A stretch of DNA of 64,000 nt, taken from NCBI GenBank assembly GCA_034620365.1, contig JAQGEQ010000330.1, positions 1 to 64,000 of the forward strand. Reading direction: 5' to 3'. The stretch comes from Pegea sp. RAD2-039. Lineage: Eukaryota; Chordata; Thaliacea; Salpida; Salpidae. Below the pieces are notes generated by a model. The model saw only the letters and a list, made by a program, of their open reading frames with translations. It did not search any database and was not told the DNA's origin. Of the stretch, positions 36,691 to 49,989 are shown piece after piece; the stretch's first letter is position 1, and each line of letters starts with the position of its first letter. A program made the translations under genes and the position numbers.

Positions 36691-39600
36691 AGAAACAAAC
36701 TTATAGTTTTAAAATATATTGGAGAAATGTTTGAAACTTTACCTTTTAGCTTTAAATTGTTAAAAAAGTTTACAACGTCTTGAAGATATTTTAGCAAAAG
36801 TACAAATTTACAAAATCATTTGATGTTAGCTAAACAAACTCAATTGATTAAAAAGTTACTTTTGAAACTAAAATATTTATTTAAATAAAACCTGGTTTAA
36901 ACAGTTTTCCACTGAATGCCACTCTTATTACCTATAAAAAGATAATTAAACAATTTTGAGTTTTTGTTTTTATAGTCAAAAAAAGTTGACGCTAGAAGTC
37001 GCTGAAGATAAATAATTTTGAAATCCTTGCATTGCTTCAGGCGATGTTTTTGTAAGTGATATTTGATAACTTTATTTTTAAGGCTTATTTTAAACTTTGT
37101 GGAAATATGAATAATTTAGCTTAAATTGAAAACAAAACTATTTTAACAATTAAGCTTTTCGTTTCAAAGTAGACTAAAGTTTCAAAAACAAACGTTTTTT
37201 TTTAACTTTTTTATTTATATTTTTTTGTAATAAAGATCTATGAATTAATTACTATTCATTTTTATCACATGCTGCAAATTACAAACGTTTTTAATTTACA
37301 TTTTTTTCATTTCAAACATTTTAGGCTTTTATTTTTGTATAGACGAAAATGTTAATGTATCAAGAAATCACTTTTGTCACTAAAACAAATATAAAAAAAT
37401 CTTTAGCTGAAATATATCAAAACCCTTTATTCTTACTTGAATTACAGATTTTTTCCTCACTTTTTTGTAAACGTTTTTGTATTTCTTTGATTGAAAAATA
37501 ATAGTGATTTGCTTGTAGGCGTAAATCATTGACTGATAGAATTTTCAAAAAAAGAAGAATTTCCGTTGATGTTTGTTTTTCTATTTACTGGAATCTTTTA
37601 TGTAATTTTTAACAACGTAATTATAATAAGTTTGTTGAAACTATAGTGATTATAAAATTTCCTAGCTATTGCTTGTTTGTGTCATAAGGTTTCAAGTTAT
37701 TTAAATTTAAAAGTTATTTTACTGTTTTCTTTTTGTAAACTTTTTTTTGGTTTTTTTTATGATGTTTAACGAGAATTTTGAATCGTTTCTCCTTCAAGTA
37801 TTTAATTTCTAAATTTATATATTCAAATGTTTTGACAAATTTATAAAAATGTTTAATGAATATGTACAAGTTGTATGTTAAGTATCCAAAAAAGATTTTG
37901 TTGATAGTTTTATAACATTTTTATTAATCTATTAATATCGTTAGAATTCCTTATCTTTTTTTTTCAGTTTCATACAATTAGATTTACATAAAAAGTATAG
38001 GTAGCCGTTTTAGTTTAAAAAATCATTTAAAATTTTGAAACAAAAATGTATTATGCACTGATAAGTAGGAAATATTTCATTTAATAAGATTGTTTACAAA
38101 AGAAATAAAAAATATTACCTAAATTATACTATTAAAGAAAATACAAATTTTAAAAACTAACTTTTCTCCTGAAAAACACTAGATGAAAAGATATCCTTAT
38201 AGTAAGAAATATTTTCTAGCTTTCACCAAATCTTTTTTCAAGGTAGAAAATTTTGAGATTGACTATATGTCGATAAATGAATCCAATAAATACAAACAAC
38301 AGCGAACCTTCAAATTAAAAACTTATTTGAATATTTCATTTGATACTACTAATTAGCGTGATTTTATATTTGACATCAAATGTTTGTCGATATTACATTT
38401 TTTGAATTTTGAAGAAATTGTGGTTCGTCGTTGTATTCATTGTGAAAATGATTTGATTAACAAAAACTTACGATGATTACAAACTAAAAATATTAGAAAT
38501 TTTTTTTAAAGAGTATGAGTAAAAGAGTCAAAAAATTAATTTAGTAAAAACTAGCAATATTGAGTTGTAATATTGTTTTTGTTTTAAATTTTATACTTAA
38601 ATTTATATTTTTCAATCTTACAAATTATTAAGCAATTCATGAAAAAACATATTATTAGAAGAAGTTAAAAATATTATTTTATTTTTTTCAACTTTTCAGT
38701 TGGTGGATGTTTCTATTATAGTTTTATTTTTATAATTTTAAAGATTATAACTCTTGTTCTTTTATATCTATTAGACATATAATGTTGCTCAGTTACTAAA
38801 AGATTCCAGTACGTTCTTTATAAATAATTATATCAATTTGATTAAAACTCAAATAATTAGCAATATATTAAAAGGTATTTGTAATAGTGTTAGATTTAAA
38901 TCATTCTAAAATTTAAAACTGTATTTTCCGTGTATTATGTAATAAGAAGTAGGAAATAATTTTTCTATAAGATTAATATCAAAAGAACAAAAATGTCACA
39001 TATTTGTAAGAAAAACAAACTTTCAAATATAAATTTAGATTTTAAATCTTTTCTAGACAAATACAAGATGAAAAACTATTATTATATCGAAAAGTGTTTC
39101 CTAACTTTCATGGCTAGATCTGAAACAGATTTCTATTTTTGATATCGACTATGTGTCTATAAAGTAATCCGATAATTGTATCAAAAAAATAACTGCAAAC
39201 TTTCAATTTTAAAACTGCTTTGAATGTTTCATTAATAATATTACTTGACCTTGTTGTCAATTTTCTTTTGACTTTTAATTATAAAATCTTTGTTCGCATT
39301 ATGCTATTGTGTGTCAGTGAAATATAAAAAATCTTTTATTTGCTACTTTTTCCAGTCATAAAATGTCTCTGCTTCATTTTTGAGTTTCATTTTTTTATTT
39401 TATAGAACTAATATTTTGTGTTAACATCTGTTAGACCTGTACTTTGTCTTTTTTAACTTGAGTGTACAACAAACACTTTTTAAATGTTTAGAAATATCAA
39501 CGAGTAAAGTCATTGAATTTTTTTTACATCAAAAACAATTTAAACTATAAGAGACTAAACTCTCGTTAATTAAATTAAATTAAGTTTACATGAAAAATTG

Positions 39601-41872
39601 AATTTTGAAAATTGAGTTTTGTCCAGACAAATACTAGATTAAAGGATATTAATAAATCTAAACAAGTATTAAAAGGCAATTAATTTTTCATCCATTAATT
39701 CAATTGAAAGAATTTGAAATCGACATCTTGTCGATAGCCAAAAATCAAATTAGTCTTAAATAGTTAATAACCTCATTTTTAGAAAATATTATGAATATCT
39801 GAGTAAATGCATTATCTAAAAAAATTTTCAAGTTATTTATTTGTGTCAATAGTATTTACAGGTTTCTTCTTGTAAAGCATTTTTTTGTTTTGTTTATTGA
39901 TTTTCACTAAGAATTTTGATAACTTTATGCTTTTAATATTTTCAAATATTTATTATTAGATTTACAACAAATTTATAAAAATATTCAGTGTATATATATG
40001 ATTTTTATCTTTAGTATAAAGGAACAATTACAAATACAATTTTTAGTTCTAACCCTAACCTCAATACTCATAAAATTAACTTAATGTAAAAAGTATTCAT
40101 AATAGTCCTACTTTTAAAAAATCATTAAACAGTTTAAAACTAAAATGTATTAAGCACTAAGAAGAAGAAAATACTTTCTCTATAAGGCTGATATTAAAAG
40201 AAATAAAATGCTTCGAACAGTTTTAAAAAGTCAAACTTTTAAATATATATAAAATTTACAAAAACTCGACAAATGCGAAACTAAACTTATTATTAAAAAA
40301 AAATTAGTTTAAACAGTTTACCACTCATTGTTAAAAACAATCGCTTGACAACAATTTGTATTTTATTTTACTGTTAATAAAAACAAAACCATAAATTCCT
40401 ATTTTCCAGAACAATTATTGTTTACTCTTTTTAAAGTAGCTTTAAGAATATTCCAAATTTTACTTCATAAAACTTATTAAATTTAAGGAAAATTGTTTGC
40501 TCGTTATACGACAAAATGTCTATATAAAAATTCCTAAGAAGCTAATTAAAGATTTTTGAGTTTTAAGTTTATATAGTAGAAAAAGTTGACGCTAGACGTC
40601 GCTGAAGATAAATAATTTTGAAATCCTTGCATTGCTTCAGGCTATGTTTTTGTAAGTGAATTTTGATAACCTGAATTTAAAGGCTTCCTTTTATACTTTT
40701 TTGTAATATTGAATAATTAAATTTAAACCGCAAAAAAAACTATTTTAACAAGTAAAAACGTTTGTTTGGAACAAAAATTTTATTTTTAAAACAAATGATT
40801 TTTTTTTTGCAATTTAAAATAAAGTAAAACATTCTAACATACATTATTGTGTACACTATCAAACTACCTACTATTCAACTTTAGCAGATGCTGCCGATTA
40901 AAAACATTTTTATTTTCAATGTATTCGAATATAATTCAGAAATTTAAATCTCTTTTTTTACTGGCTACCATATTAATATATAAATATATAGCGTTTTTCA
41001 CTTAAGATATATAAATTAATTTCAAACTTCATTTTACGCAAAATGTTTTATGTACCTATAGAGTTTTTTTTTTATATCATTGACAACTTTTATGTATTTA
41101 TCCTTTTATACCTTTTCAATCAATCTCTAGTTAACGAGATTTAAGGTAAACGGTATTGTTGGAATCACAAAACTATTCAAGAATAGAAGCTTTTTCTTGG
41201 AATTTAATTCTGATGTAAATATCTTTCATAAACTTTACAACGTTAAACGCTACTTTAAACGTTACAACTCTTTGCAAATCTTTTCCACTTTTATGTAATA
41301 CTTTTTGTAATTTTTTTAATTCTTAAACATTGGTGGTTTGCTTCTTGACATAAATATTTATTATAAAAATTGTCATAAAAATAATAAATTCTGTTTATGT
41401 TTGTTTACCTCTTTCGACAGAAGCTTATGAGCATTTTACAACGCCGAAAGTCATAATAATAAATTTGTTGAAATCAAAGTGACCATGAAATTTCAGAGCT
41501 ATTCATTGATTTCAACATAAAGTTTCAAGTTATTTGTTTGTAACAACTGTTTAGTACATTAAGCTTTAAATTGAAACTTTTTAGAAATTTAATTCCATTT
41601 TACTATTTTTTTTTTTCAGTCACAAGATGTCGCTATAATAGTTTTATGTTTATATTTGATATAAATCTGTGACTTTGAGCTTACCAAACATTGTTTATTA
41701 ATATTTATACAAGGTTTATTCATACTCATACAATTAACTTTATATAAATAGTATCTGTAATAGTCTTAGTTTTTAAAAACCTTCAAACAGTTTAAAACTA
41801 AAATGTTATATGCACTAACAATAAGGAAATAGTTTCTCTATAAAATTGATAAGAAGATTAGGGAATGACTCT
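36691..41872. repeat. Repeat mosaic
   Basis: GACGCTAG blocks at 36,985 and 40,585. Positions 37,200-37,730 repeat 62,120-62,720 directly (GTAGGCGTAAATCATTGACT, TTTCCGTTGATGTTTGTTTT). Dyads lie at 38,258, 39,140 and 39,715, each after a CTAGAT/CCGGACAAAT block. There are inverted P blocks at 38,690, 39,350 and 41,580. Positions 41,040-41,620 repeat 59,440-59,960 directly (TTGGAATCACAAAACTATT). No gene. Confidence 0.6.
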
Positions 41873-41902
41873 TTCAACACTGTGACATCATCACCTTCGA
41901 TG

Positions 41903-42208
41903 TTATAGTCCTCTGTTGCATGCTTTGATCACGATTTTCATTCGTTGATCTTTTTCATGATCATGCTCTTTTTTGATCCTTAGAATATCGGTTTCATCGA
42001 TTTCAAAGTCATCGCTTGCTATTGATATATAAAAAGTTAGTGGACCAGTCCCCCAACCATGAGCAACTACCGTAGAAAGTTGACGAGTCATAAGGCGAGG
42101 CAAAGGTGCCAGCTTCTGAATAAATGTGTCCGTTTAAGTTGGAATTGCTGTCGCTTTTCCTGATGTGTAGAATTGCGCTTTCTTGTCAATAAGATTCGTC
42201 GATGTAAA
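41903..42208 (-). pseudogene. Interrupted coding exon of unknown family
   Basis: On the minus strand an acceptor AATCTTTTAG is followed by a continuous frame of 101 codons with a single in-frame TAA at codon 25 (42,136-42,134). Before the stop: FTSTNLIDKKAQFYTSGKAT. After it: TDTFIQKLAPLPRLMTRQLS, then VVAHGWGTGPLTFYISIASD, then an acidic/basic tail ERKD-type stretch and TAA at 41,905-41,903. Base composition is clearly less A+T-rich than around it. No copy elsewhere in the window. I do not recognise the protein. The stop makes it a relic, unless a second splice event removes it. Confidence 0.5.
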
Positions 42209-44460
42209 CTAAAAGATTTTCAATTATTAAAACTAATTTCGAATTTCTATTCTGAAAATATCTAAAACGAATTTTCTGCTTAAGATTTAGAATAAAAATA
42301 AACAGCATCAGAAGAATTGCAGAGAGCTCAACAGCAAGATCCGTATAATTCTTAATTGTCTATAACTTTTGAGAGGCGCATATTAAAATTATCAATACAA
42401 GCAGTTATACTAATCCTAAGCCATTAAGTATTATTTGATCATGTATCAAACGGATTAGTGTTGGTAACAAAAGTAGTTTTATGAGACCAAAAGGTGATAC
42501 AGACCGATGCACTGTCAAACCACTACTAATCACTGTCATGTAATCACTGTAATGTACTGGAATACTAAAGTCACTGAACAACACTATTTGTCTAGTATAT
42601 ATAAACGTACAGCAATTTATAATTTCTAAAAATACGAAAATAAAACTTTTATAGAGACATCTTTTAACTAAAAAAAAATAACAATGTAATATTTTTAACA
42701 TTTTATAATATTAAGTATCAAGACTATCACTAGTCTTAACAAAACTTATTCTTTGAGTATTTTATTACCGACTGAATTCATTGATTTTCTTAAAAAATTA
42801 TTAAAAGAAAAATTATGGTAAGTTTTTGTACATCAAATCACTATCCTGTTGATTATAAATTTCAAAAACTTGAATTTTGACAAATATTTGAGGTTAAATC
42901 AATGAAGACGCCAGTTAATATTATTAAATGAAACAATCAATCAGTTTTAGGTTTAAAAGTTTGCTGTCATCTATTAGTTGTACTTGTTAGATTATTCTAT
43001 CGACAAATAGTGGATATCAAAAATCAGACTTATGTAAGGAACTTGTAGTTACTAAAGGAACATTTCTTAATATAAAAAACCCGATATAAAACATATCGAC
43101 AAATATTTGATGCTAAATTAAAATTCATGCCAATAATTATTATTAAACAAAATAATAAAGCAGCTTTTAATCTAAAAGTGTGCTGTTACTTGTTAGTTGT
43201 ATCTGTCGAATTATTCTATCGACAAATGGTCGATATCAAAATTTAATTACATAATTATAAATGATAAAAACCATAATGTAAGTCAACGAACATTTCTTTA
43301 TATAAAAAATCTTCTCATCTAGTATTTGTCAGGAAAAAGTGAATTTTCGAAAATTTTTCTTTCACTTTAAAAGTTTGATTTATTTAAAACTTTGATACAA
43401 ATTTTATTTTTATTATTTAAATTATAATATATTGTATATAAAATGTCTTAAGCTTTTTCATTATATCTAATAAAAAGTGTGACATTCTAATAATGTTAAA
43501 AATCAAATTAATTGTCTTGTTAAGAACTTTATATGTAAATCAAAATTTACATAAAATTTTTTTCACATCATGTTAGTAATAATACTGACTATTTGAAATA
43601 CGTCTACAGATAAGTTAAGAGATTTTTTAAAGAGATATTTTTATTAATCTATTGTTATCGTTACATTTCATTATTATATTCTAAATAAATTATTTTCAAA
43701 AAATAGAGCAACGTTTAATTTGCGTTACTTTAAAAGCTAATCTATAAAAAGTTTTAAAAACTAATTTCATTCGACAGTTTTTACAATATTAAATTTAGTT
43801 TAGAATAACAACGGTAAAATTAAAAAAAAATTTTTTCAAACAGTTTCTATCTTGAAAATTTGTTATGAGTAAAACTGAATTCAACTAATTTTTTGCAGTT
43901 TCTCAAAAGTTTATTGGAATTTACTTTGTTAAAATGTAAATTGAAAAATTTTGTAAAAAATGATTGCCTTTTACAATTTATCTTTCAATCACAAGATGTC
44001 ACTATAGTTGTTGTATTTTCATATTTTATAAACTTATGAATGTTGTGTCTTAAGATCTGTTCTTGAAACAGTATTGCTCAGTGACTTTTAGATTACAAAT
44101 ATTATTTTCCAAGATTTAAATCAGTTTTTTTCCAATCTCATAAGTATACGCAGTCGTTTTAGTTTTGAAAAATACATTTAAAATGTTAATACTAAAACGT
44201 GTTATGCACTGAAAAGTAGGAAATAATTTTTTTAGAAGGCTGATAGTAAAAGAAAGATAGTTTGTATCAAAGTTAAAAAAAAATCAAATTTTTAACGATT
44301 TTTCTAGAAACTAACTTTTCTTCTGACAAATACTAGATGAAAAGATATCTTTATACTTAGAAATGTTTTCTAGCTTTCACCTATTGCTAATTCCAGATAG
44401 AAATTTTTGTTATCGACCACATGTCGATAAATGAATCTGATAATAAGAACTAAAAATTAA
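42209..44460. repeat. Repeat mosaic with unmatched stretch 42,290-42,560
   Basis: 42,290-42,560 is somewhat G+C-richer and unmatched; a 98-codon minus ORF crosses it but looks chance. Then come a partial P block (42,555-42,720), dyads at 42,991 and 43,216 (each about 100 bp from a CTAGTATTTGTCAGG-type block or its relic), the truncated RRM repeat (43,440-43,634), an inverted P block (43,960-44,360) and a dyad at 44,408. Confidence 0.55.
43610..43634 (+). pseudogene. Musashi-like RRM exon, copy F, truncated
   Basis: After GTCTACAG the first 25 bp of the exon (KLRDFLKR) remain. Then the sequence switches to TATTTTTATTAATCT, shared with about 37,915. The upstream 170 bp match the same flank as in copies A and B. 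Confidence 0.65.
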
Positions 44461-47389
44461 CAGCATTCTTTAAATTTCTCATATTTGAAGTAAAGTGAAC
44501 TTAGTATTAACAAATAATTTAAATTTATACAAAAATTCGAGCATGGTGAACTATTTTTGTTGAGTCATAAATAAAAAAATTAGAAAGTACAAGTTTTAAA
44601 TTACTAAACAGTGTCCTTAAACAAGTTGATGAAAATTTAGCAATAGCGTTTTCTTGAATAAAAAAAATTGTATTTTAATAATACAATACCAGAAAATTAT
44701 TTTCTCAGCAAAAACGTTGTTTTCTATTTAAAATTGATTATTTTAAGAAAAGTTTTTTTAAAACCGAATCTTTGGAAAGATTTTAGACATTTTTTGGTGG
44801 ATTTAATTATAGAAAGCAACTTAGTCAACTCTATTTTCTGAAAATACATTTATTCTTTTAATAGTGATTGCAGAAAATTACACCATAAAGCTCTATAGTA
44901 TAAATATTATCAAAAAAAAATTAAAAAAAAAAAAGTTTGAAGAAGTTTATATAAATTTTTGATTTTTTTTTTAGTTGAATATCACTGGAGAAAGTGAATG
45001 AAATATCAGAATTATATTTTTCTTGCTAAAGAAATTATTCAATCACTTCAGATACTTCATTCAAATTTTTTCAACAGAAATTGTAAAGCAATTAGTTTTT
45101 CTAAAGTTTTGAACTTTTACACTTTTCACATCAAGAACTGATCAAATTGATTAACAACTAAAATTAATGAAAAAAAAGTGTTTTTTTTTGAAGTTTAACA
45201 TTTAGATTTTACACAAGACTATTTTTCAATTCATTTTATTACAATATTTGTGAATTTTTAAAAAATTTATCAAATTTAATAAAATTACGAAATTTATGAA
45301 ATAAATCAGTTCTGATAAAATATATTAAGAAAAAAAAAGTTGATCATTTTATTATATGAAGGAAGTAAAAGTTTTTGCAAAAATTAAGTAAATTATTTTG
45401 TTGCAAAGAATATTAAAAAATATATTTTAATAACCAGGCTCAGTAAATTTAAGTTGCACGTGTTAAGTGTCATGTTGAGCGAAATCTTAATTTTTGTGGT
45501 AATTGATTTAGTTGTTAATGTCTTTATTTATAAAATTCCAGTTGTTGTTAACATGAATATTGAAAACAAAGCCTTAGTCTTCTGAGTAAAAATAGTTTTA
45601 AATTAAAATACCAATACCAAGTTCAAGACTAAGACCAATTTTTTCAATAATGCATATTTTCATAATGAATATATTTAAGTGTTAAATATACTTTAATATT
45701 CATCTTGATAAGATTGGGACCCTATAATTACACTTATGACGGATTTAATTGAAGTACTTTTAATGATGTAACATTATTCTTTTTATTAATTATATCAAGT
45801 TAACTATATTAATAAATATTTGAAATGTCATATTCAAGTGAAATATTAGCAAATATGTATTATATCTATTATTGAAAAAAATTTACATTTCACAATTCAA
45901 ATAGATTAAATTTCACCACTTTTGTGTAGAAGTTTGGTAATTAATAAAAAAAGTTTATTAAAAAATTGTAACAACTAGAAAAATTTTATTTTAAAAATTA
46001 ATTTGGACGTTTTAACTGTTTCTGCTATGTGGCGCTAATTGCCTTTTTATTGAGTCAATAACTAGGATTATTTTTTTAGTTGGTAGATTAATATGATCAA
46101 ACTGGTTGTTAGTATAAATATTGACTAATAAAGCAACTGGCACCAGTTAAATCATGTTTAATCATAACATTACTAAACCTCTATTATTGAATAAAATAAC
46201 ATTTTAAGATATAATTTGTAGATACCAAATTTTTGAAACTTTATGAAAAATAGTAGCCCATGATACTTAATTATCTGACACCAATTTACAAACTAATTCA
46301 ATACTTTATTATCCTTAAAAAATACAAATTAACAAAATATTCATTGTAAATTGGTCTACAAGCTCATGTATATGAAGATAGAACAATAAACTAAGTTTAG
46401 AATTTGACAAACAGATCCTATGTAACACAGGTTTTGTTTGTTAATCAAATAATTTTGCTGAATTTTACCGTTTGTTTTTATCTTATCAGCAGCTTTCACT
46501 TATTTTGTTTTATCAGTGAAGTTTTCATTAAAAGAATAAACTTTTGTATCTAAGGTGTTTAATAATTGCTCAACTGTTCTAAATATTGAAGAAGTAAGTA
46601 AAAGTTTACTACAAAAAGCTTTAAAAGATTTACTACTTTAATGTAAATGGAGAAAAATGTTATTTAAAACAAAGTTTAAAAAAAGTAATTTTTGAAATGT
46701 ATTCTTAAATTGAAAATACACTTTTTAGTCAACATATCATTTAGAAAAAACTGAAAAATCATTGTAGAAACCGATAAAAAGGAATAATTTTAATAAATCT
46801 ATCAATTTTTACAACCTTTGATAGTTTATTTTTACTGTACATGAAACTAATCAACTGTTTTACATAAAAGTAGTATCAAATTTTGGAGATATTTACAAAA
46901 ACTCTTATGTTGGATTTTACAGTTGGATATTCTTTTTTCATAATTTCTATTTAGCAACTGTTTTTTCTCATGTCTTGCATATTTTTTCAATAAATTGTGG
47001 TAAACTGAAAAACAATATTGTAATATCTTTAGGTATTATTTTAAAACTAAGCTTTGTAATTACTTTGCAAGCTCTAATAAATAAATACCTTTTAGCAATA
47101 ATTTAAATATATTTTCAAGTGTTTGTAAAAGTTTTAATTTTTTATTTACTATTCTTTATTTACATATCAACAACGTTGTTGTCCTTTTTTTTGTTACTGT
47201 AAATTTTAAATCTATGAAGTAATAAAAGAGAAGTGCAAAGATATATGTTGAAAAGTTCTCATCTTTGCTATTATTTAAGATCTAACTAATTTGAAATATT
47301 CATGCTTTTACGTAAGGCTAAGCAAATTAGTATAAAATATTATCTTTATATACTTCTGAATATGTTAAAGATGTACAAATCATTTTTAC
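44461..47389. other. Unique A+T-rich DNA upstream of the 778-codon gene
   Basis: I see none of the repeat landmarks here and no convincing exon. A TATAAAATAT run lies at 47,331-47,340. Promoter and any 5' exons are not resolved. Confidence 0.45.
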
Positions 47390-47391
47390 AG
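47380..47391 (+). promoter_or_regulatory. 3' splice acceptor just upstream of the gene
   Basis: CATTTTTACAG ends at 47,391, 17 nt before the ATG. An in-frame TAA at 47,397-47,399 lies between acceptor and ATG, so the exon starting here begins in 5' UTR and the ATG is a true start. It fits either a cis-spliced 5'-UTR intron or a trans-splice leader site. Confidence 0.55.
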
Positions 47392-47408
47392 ACTGATAAT
47401 CCATAATA

Positions 47409-49745
47409 ATGTCTAGCTTAAAAGCTGATAAGTTTTCTGAGTTTGTAAAACAGTACAAGATAAAAGAAAACAAGTTCTACATTTTGCAAGGTAGAATGTT
47501 TCAATTTATTTTTACAAATGAAGTTTTCAAAAATAATTTAGAATATCAACATAAATACAATCGTGATAATTTTGATACCGATAAACTTGATTGCATGTCT
47601 CATCTTTTTCTGAGAAACAAAATTGCTTTACCTGGATGCGTTTATTGGATATCTCAAGATGATAATTTTGTTAAAGTATATAAGCTACAAGATTTTGAGG
47701 TTAGTAATTTTTCATATGAAATGGTTTTAGTAAAACTTTTTTTTTACTTTGGAGTGGGATATTCTTTAAAGAAAAATAAATCAGTGAAGGAACATTTTGT
47801 TGGTTTAGAACTTTTGAAACATTGTTTGATAATTGCTGAAGGTTTGGAATCATCTAACATTTTGCAGAGCTTTAAGACAATTGCTTTTTCATGTTTCTTG
47901 TCACAAATTCTAAACGTGTTTATAACAACTTCAAAAACAAACTGTAAACAAACTAATAAGAGATTTGTTGAGTTGATAAAATACTTTTCTTTCTCTTCAT
48001 CCCCGACAAATACGTCACATTCTCAATCTGGGTTAAATAAATTGCAAACATATCTGTCATTTTTAGATGGGTATGCTCACAAAACTATCTGTTTCCATCA
48101 GTGCCAACTTTATTACTCTTCAGCTTATGTGAAAACAGCAACATTTATAAGAGAACTTATAATGTATTGTGACTTGCTTTTATTTGTCCATTTATCAAAT
48201 GCAAATCAAATATATGTTCTTAGACAAACTTTTTGCTCAAAAGAGATTCACAAATTATGCAAAACTGAGTTTACCAAGCATGTAATTGAGACTGAAATAT
48301 CATCGATTGTTACGCTTTCGTCAGCTTTAGTTTGTTTTGATTGGTTAATACAGTTAGTTTGTTCTTACAAATTTGTAGGCTTTAAATCTAATGAATTGAA
48401 GAAGATTGCAAACGGTTTATACGTAAACAGAAGTATCTATAAGAGCTTACACTTCAGTCATTATGATTACAAACTGGGAGAAAGTCTTGAAGGAAAACAA
48501 AAACAAGTTTTTCTTAGCAATGAACGTTTAATTTCTCTTATAAATAACATTTTCCTTTTTTCAGTATTAAACTCAACGATTTTAAAATGCTTGAGAGATC
48601 AAAACACATACCGGCCTATTACTATATGTCTGAGGATTATATTGTTGTTAGTTACTTTAGCTTTTGCTCTAAAGAAACAACTGAATATTTGTTTAGTAAA
48701 ATTGCTGAATAATAATGCTAGGAAAAAGTCGCAAGATTGCTTTTTAAATAGAAAGCATACAAAGGAGTACTCAAGTGGTGAAAAATGTCAACCTTTACAT
48801 AAAATATTTTATAAAATTCTTGATAAAACAAAGAAATATGACAACTTGTTTGTAAAAGACGTGATGCTTAAAACGTTTTTTGATTGTTTATTGCATCAAT
48901 TGCTTTTATCACCATCTAAAAGTACACTAGAGTTTTTTGCTTTTGTAGAATTTCCGTTTGAATACACAAATTTTCAAATTGAAAAGCCAGAATCATCACA
49001 AAACTATTTAGACTTTTTTTTATACTTTGATAAAGAAAAACATCGTGTAATTGGTCTTATAAGTGCTATCTTACAGGATGATTTCTTAAGATTGCCTTTA
49101 GATTTTATTACTACAGAATCAAAAAAGATAAATGATTTGAAAAAGGATATAACACTGAAATTTCAACAGCAATCAAGCAATCATAAAGATGAAATTAAAT
49201 CAATTTTTGATTCAATATTTTTACTAAAACGAAAAGTTTGGCTGTTTACTTTGCTAGTTCCTAAGTTTATCGATTATACAAAAGAACCTGAAAGAGCTGT
49301 TATACTAATGGAAGAATTTTTTCTTACTGGAACAAATTTCCATTATTGTATTGGATGGAATAATTTAAGTATAATAAATTTTGAAGGATGGCTGACAATG
49401 ATAAGAAGTTTGATGAGAAACATTTCTAATTCTGCTGACTTAATAGTAAAAATTTTACAAACTTTCTTCTTTTTTTTGAAGAGTTTGCCTAGCTTGTTGG
49501 ATGATAGAAATACTCCATCTAATGAAAAATGTTTTTTTAAATTAATTACCTGCATTCAAGTAACTGTTGCAAAAGTATGCAGAAATTTTAATGAAAGCTG
49601 TTTTCTCAATTTGAAGACCAATTTGTTTAATGAATACTTATCAATCTTAGCAAATATCTCTAAAATAAATAGAAACAAAATTACCTTTAAAAATATTTTA
49701 AATAAACTCCACGATCTACCTACAACGCCATTTTTATTTTTCTAA
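47409..49745 (+). CDS. Intronless 778-aa protein, function unknown
   Basis: The only long ORF in the window: 778 codons, ATG at 47,409 (context ATAATAATG), stop TAA 49,743-49,745. An in-frame stop upstream supports this start. The protein is rich in Phe, Leu, Lys, Asn and Ser, and looks mainly alpha-helical and soluble. Hydrophobic stretches include residues about 100-118 and 402-421 (ITICLRIILLLVTLAFAL), which could be one membrane span or buried helices. There are many scattered Cys but no clear zinc-finger spacing, no Walker motif, no signal peptide, and no transposase or polymerase motif that I can identify. Low-complexity Ser/Thr at 194-208. It could be a whole small gene or the last large coding exon of a helical-repeat protein. 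No copies are seen in the surrounding repeats, which argues for a host gene rather than an element. Confidence 0.85.
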   Translation: MSSLKADKFSEFVKQYKIKENKFYILQGRMFQFIFTNEVFKNNLEYQHKYNRDNFDTDKLDCMSHLFLRNKIALPGCVYWISQDDNFVKVYKLQDFEVSNFSYEMVLVKLFFYFGVGYSLKKNKSVKEHFVGLELLKHCLIIAEGLESSNILQSFKTIAFSCFLSQILNVFITTSKTNCKQTNKRFVELIKYFSFSSSPTNTSHSQSGLNKLQTYLSFLDGYAHKTICFHQCQLYYSSAYVKTATFIRELIMYCDLLLFVHLSNANQIYVLRQTFCSKEIHKLCKTEFTKHVIETEISSIVTLSSALVCFDWLIQLVCSYKFVGFKSNELKKIANGLYVNRSIYKSLHFSHYDYKLGESLEGKQKQVFLSNERLISLINNIFLFSVLNSTILKCLRDQNTYRPITICLRIILLLVTLAFALKKQLNICLVKLLNNNARKKSQDCFLNRKHTKEYSSGEKCQPLHKIFYKILDKTKKYDNLFVKDVMLKTFFDCLLHQLLLSPSKSTLEFFAFVEFPFEYTNFQIEKPESSQNYLDFFLYFDKEKHRVIGLISAILQDDFLRLPLDFITTESKKINDLKKDITLKFQQQSSNHKDEIKSIFDSIFLLKRKVWLFTLLVPKFIDYTKEPERAVILMEEFFLTGTNFHYCIGWNNLSIINFEGWLTMIRSLMRNISNSADLIVKILQTFFFFLKSLPSLLDDRNTPSNEKCFFKLITCIQVTVAKVCRNFNESCFLNLKTNLFNEYLSILANISKINRNKITFKNILNKLHDLPTTPFLFF

Positions 49746-49937
49746 ATTTAATCTGTGTCTCTTTTAATGTTTATCATTATAAAACTTTATTTTCTACTTT
49801 TTGTAAAGTGTTTTAGTAGTATATGCTTATAGCGTAACATAAGCATAACATGTATGAATGTAATACTTCTTTTCCAACGTTTGATTGATTTGTGTTTCAG
49901 TTTTAGTTTTCTGTAAGTGACCTGCCATTTGCCACAT

Positions 49938-49965
49938 AATAAAACAAAATGTACTGAAAAATAAA
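49938..49965 (+). terminator. Polyadenylation signals for the 778-aa gene
   Basis: Two AATAAA hexamers at 49,938-49,943 and 49,960-49,965, about 195-220 nt after the stop codon, on the coding strand. They give a plausible short 3' UTR, although AATAAA is common by chance in DNA this A+T-rich. Confidence 0.45.
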
Positions 49966-49989
49966 AGAAAATAATATTGCTTACTTTAA

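Noticed and set aside
42405..42701. 98-codon minus-strand ORF
   Set aside because: Hydrophobic, no splice or family support, and it runs through part of a P block repeat.
49343..49555. 70-codon minus ORF inside the 778-codon gene
   Set aside because: Antisense shadow of the real coding region.
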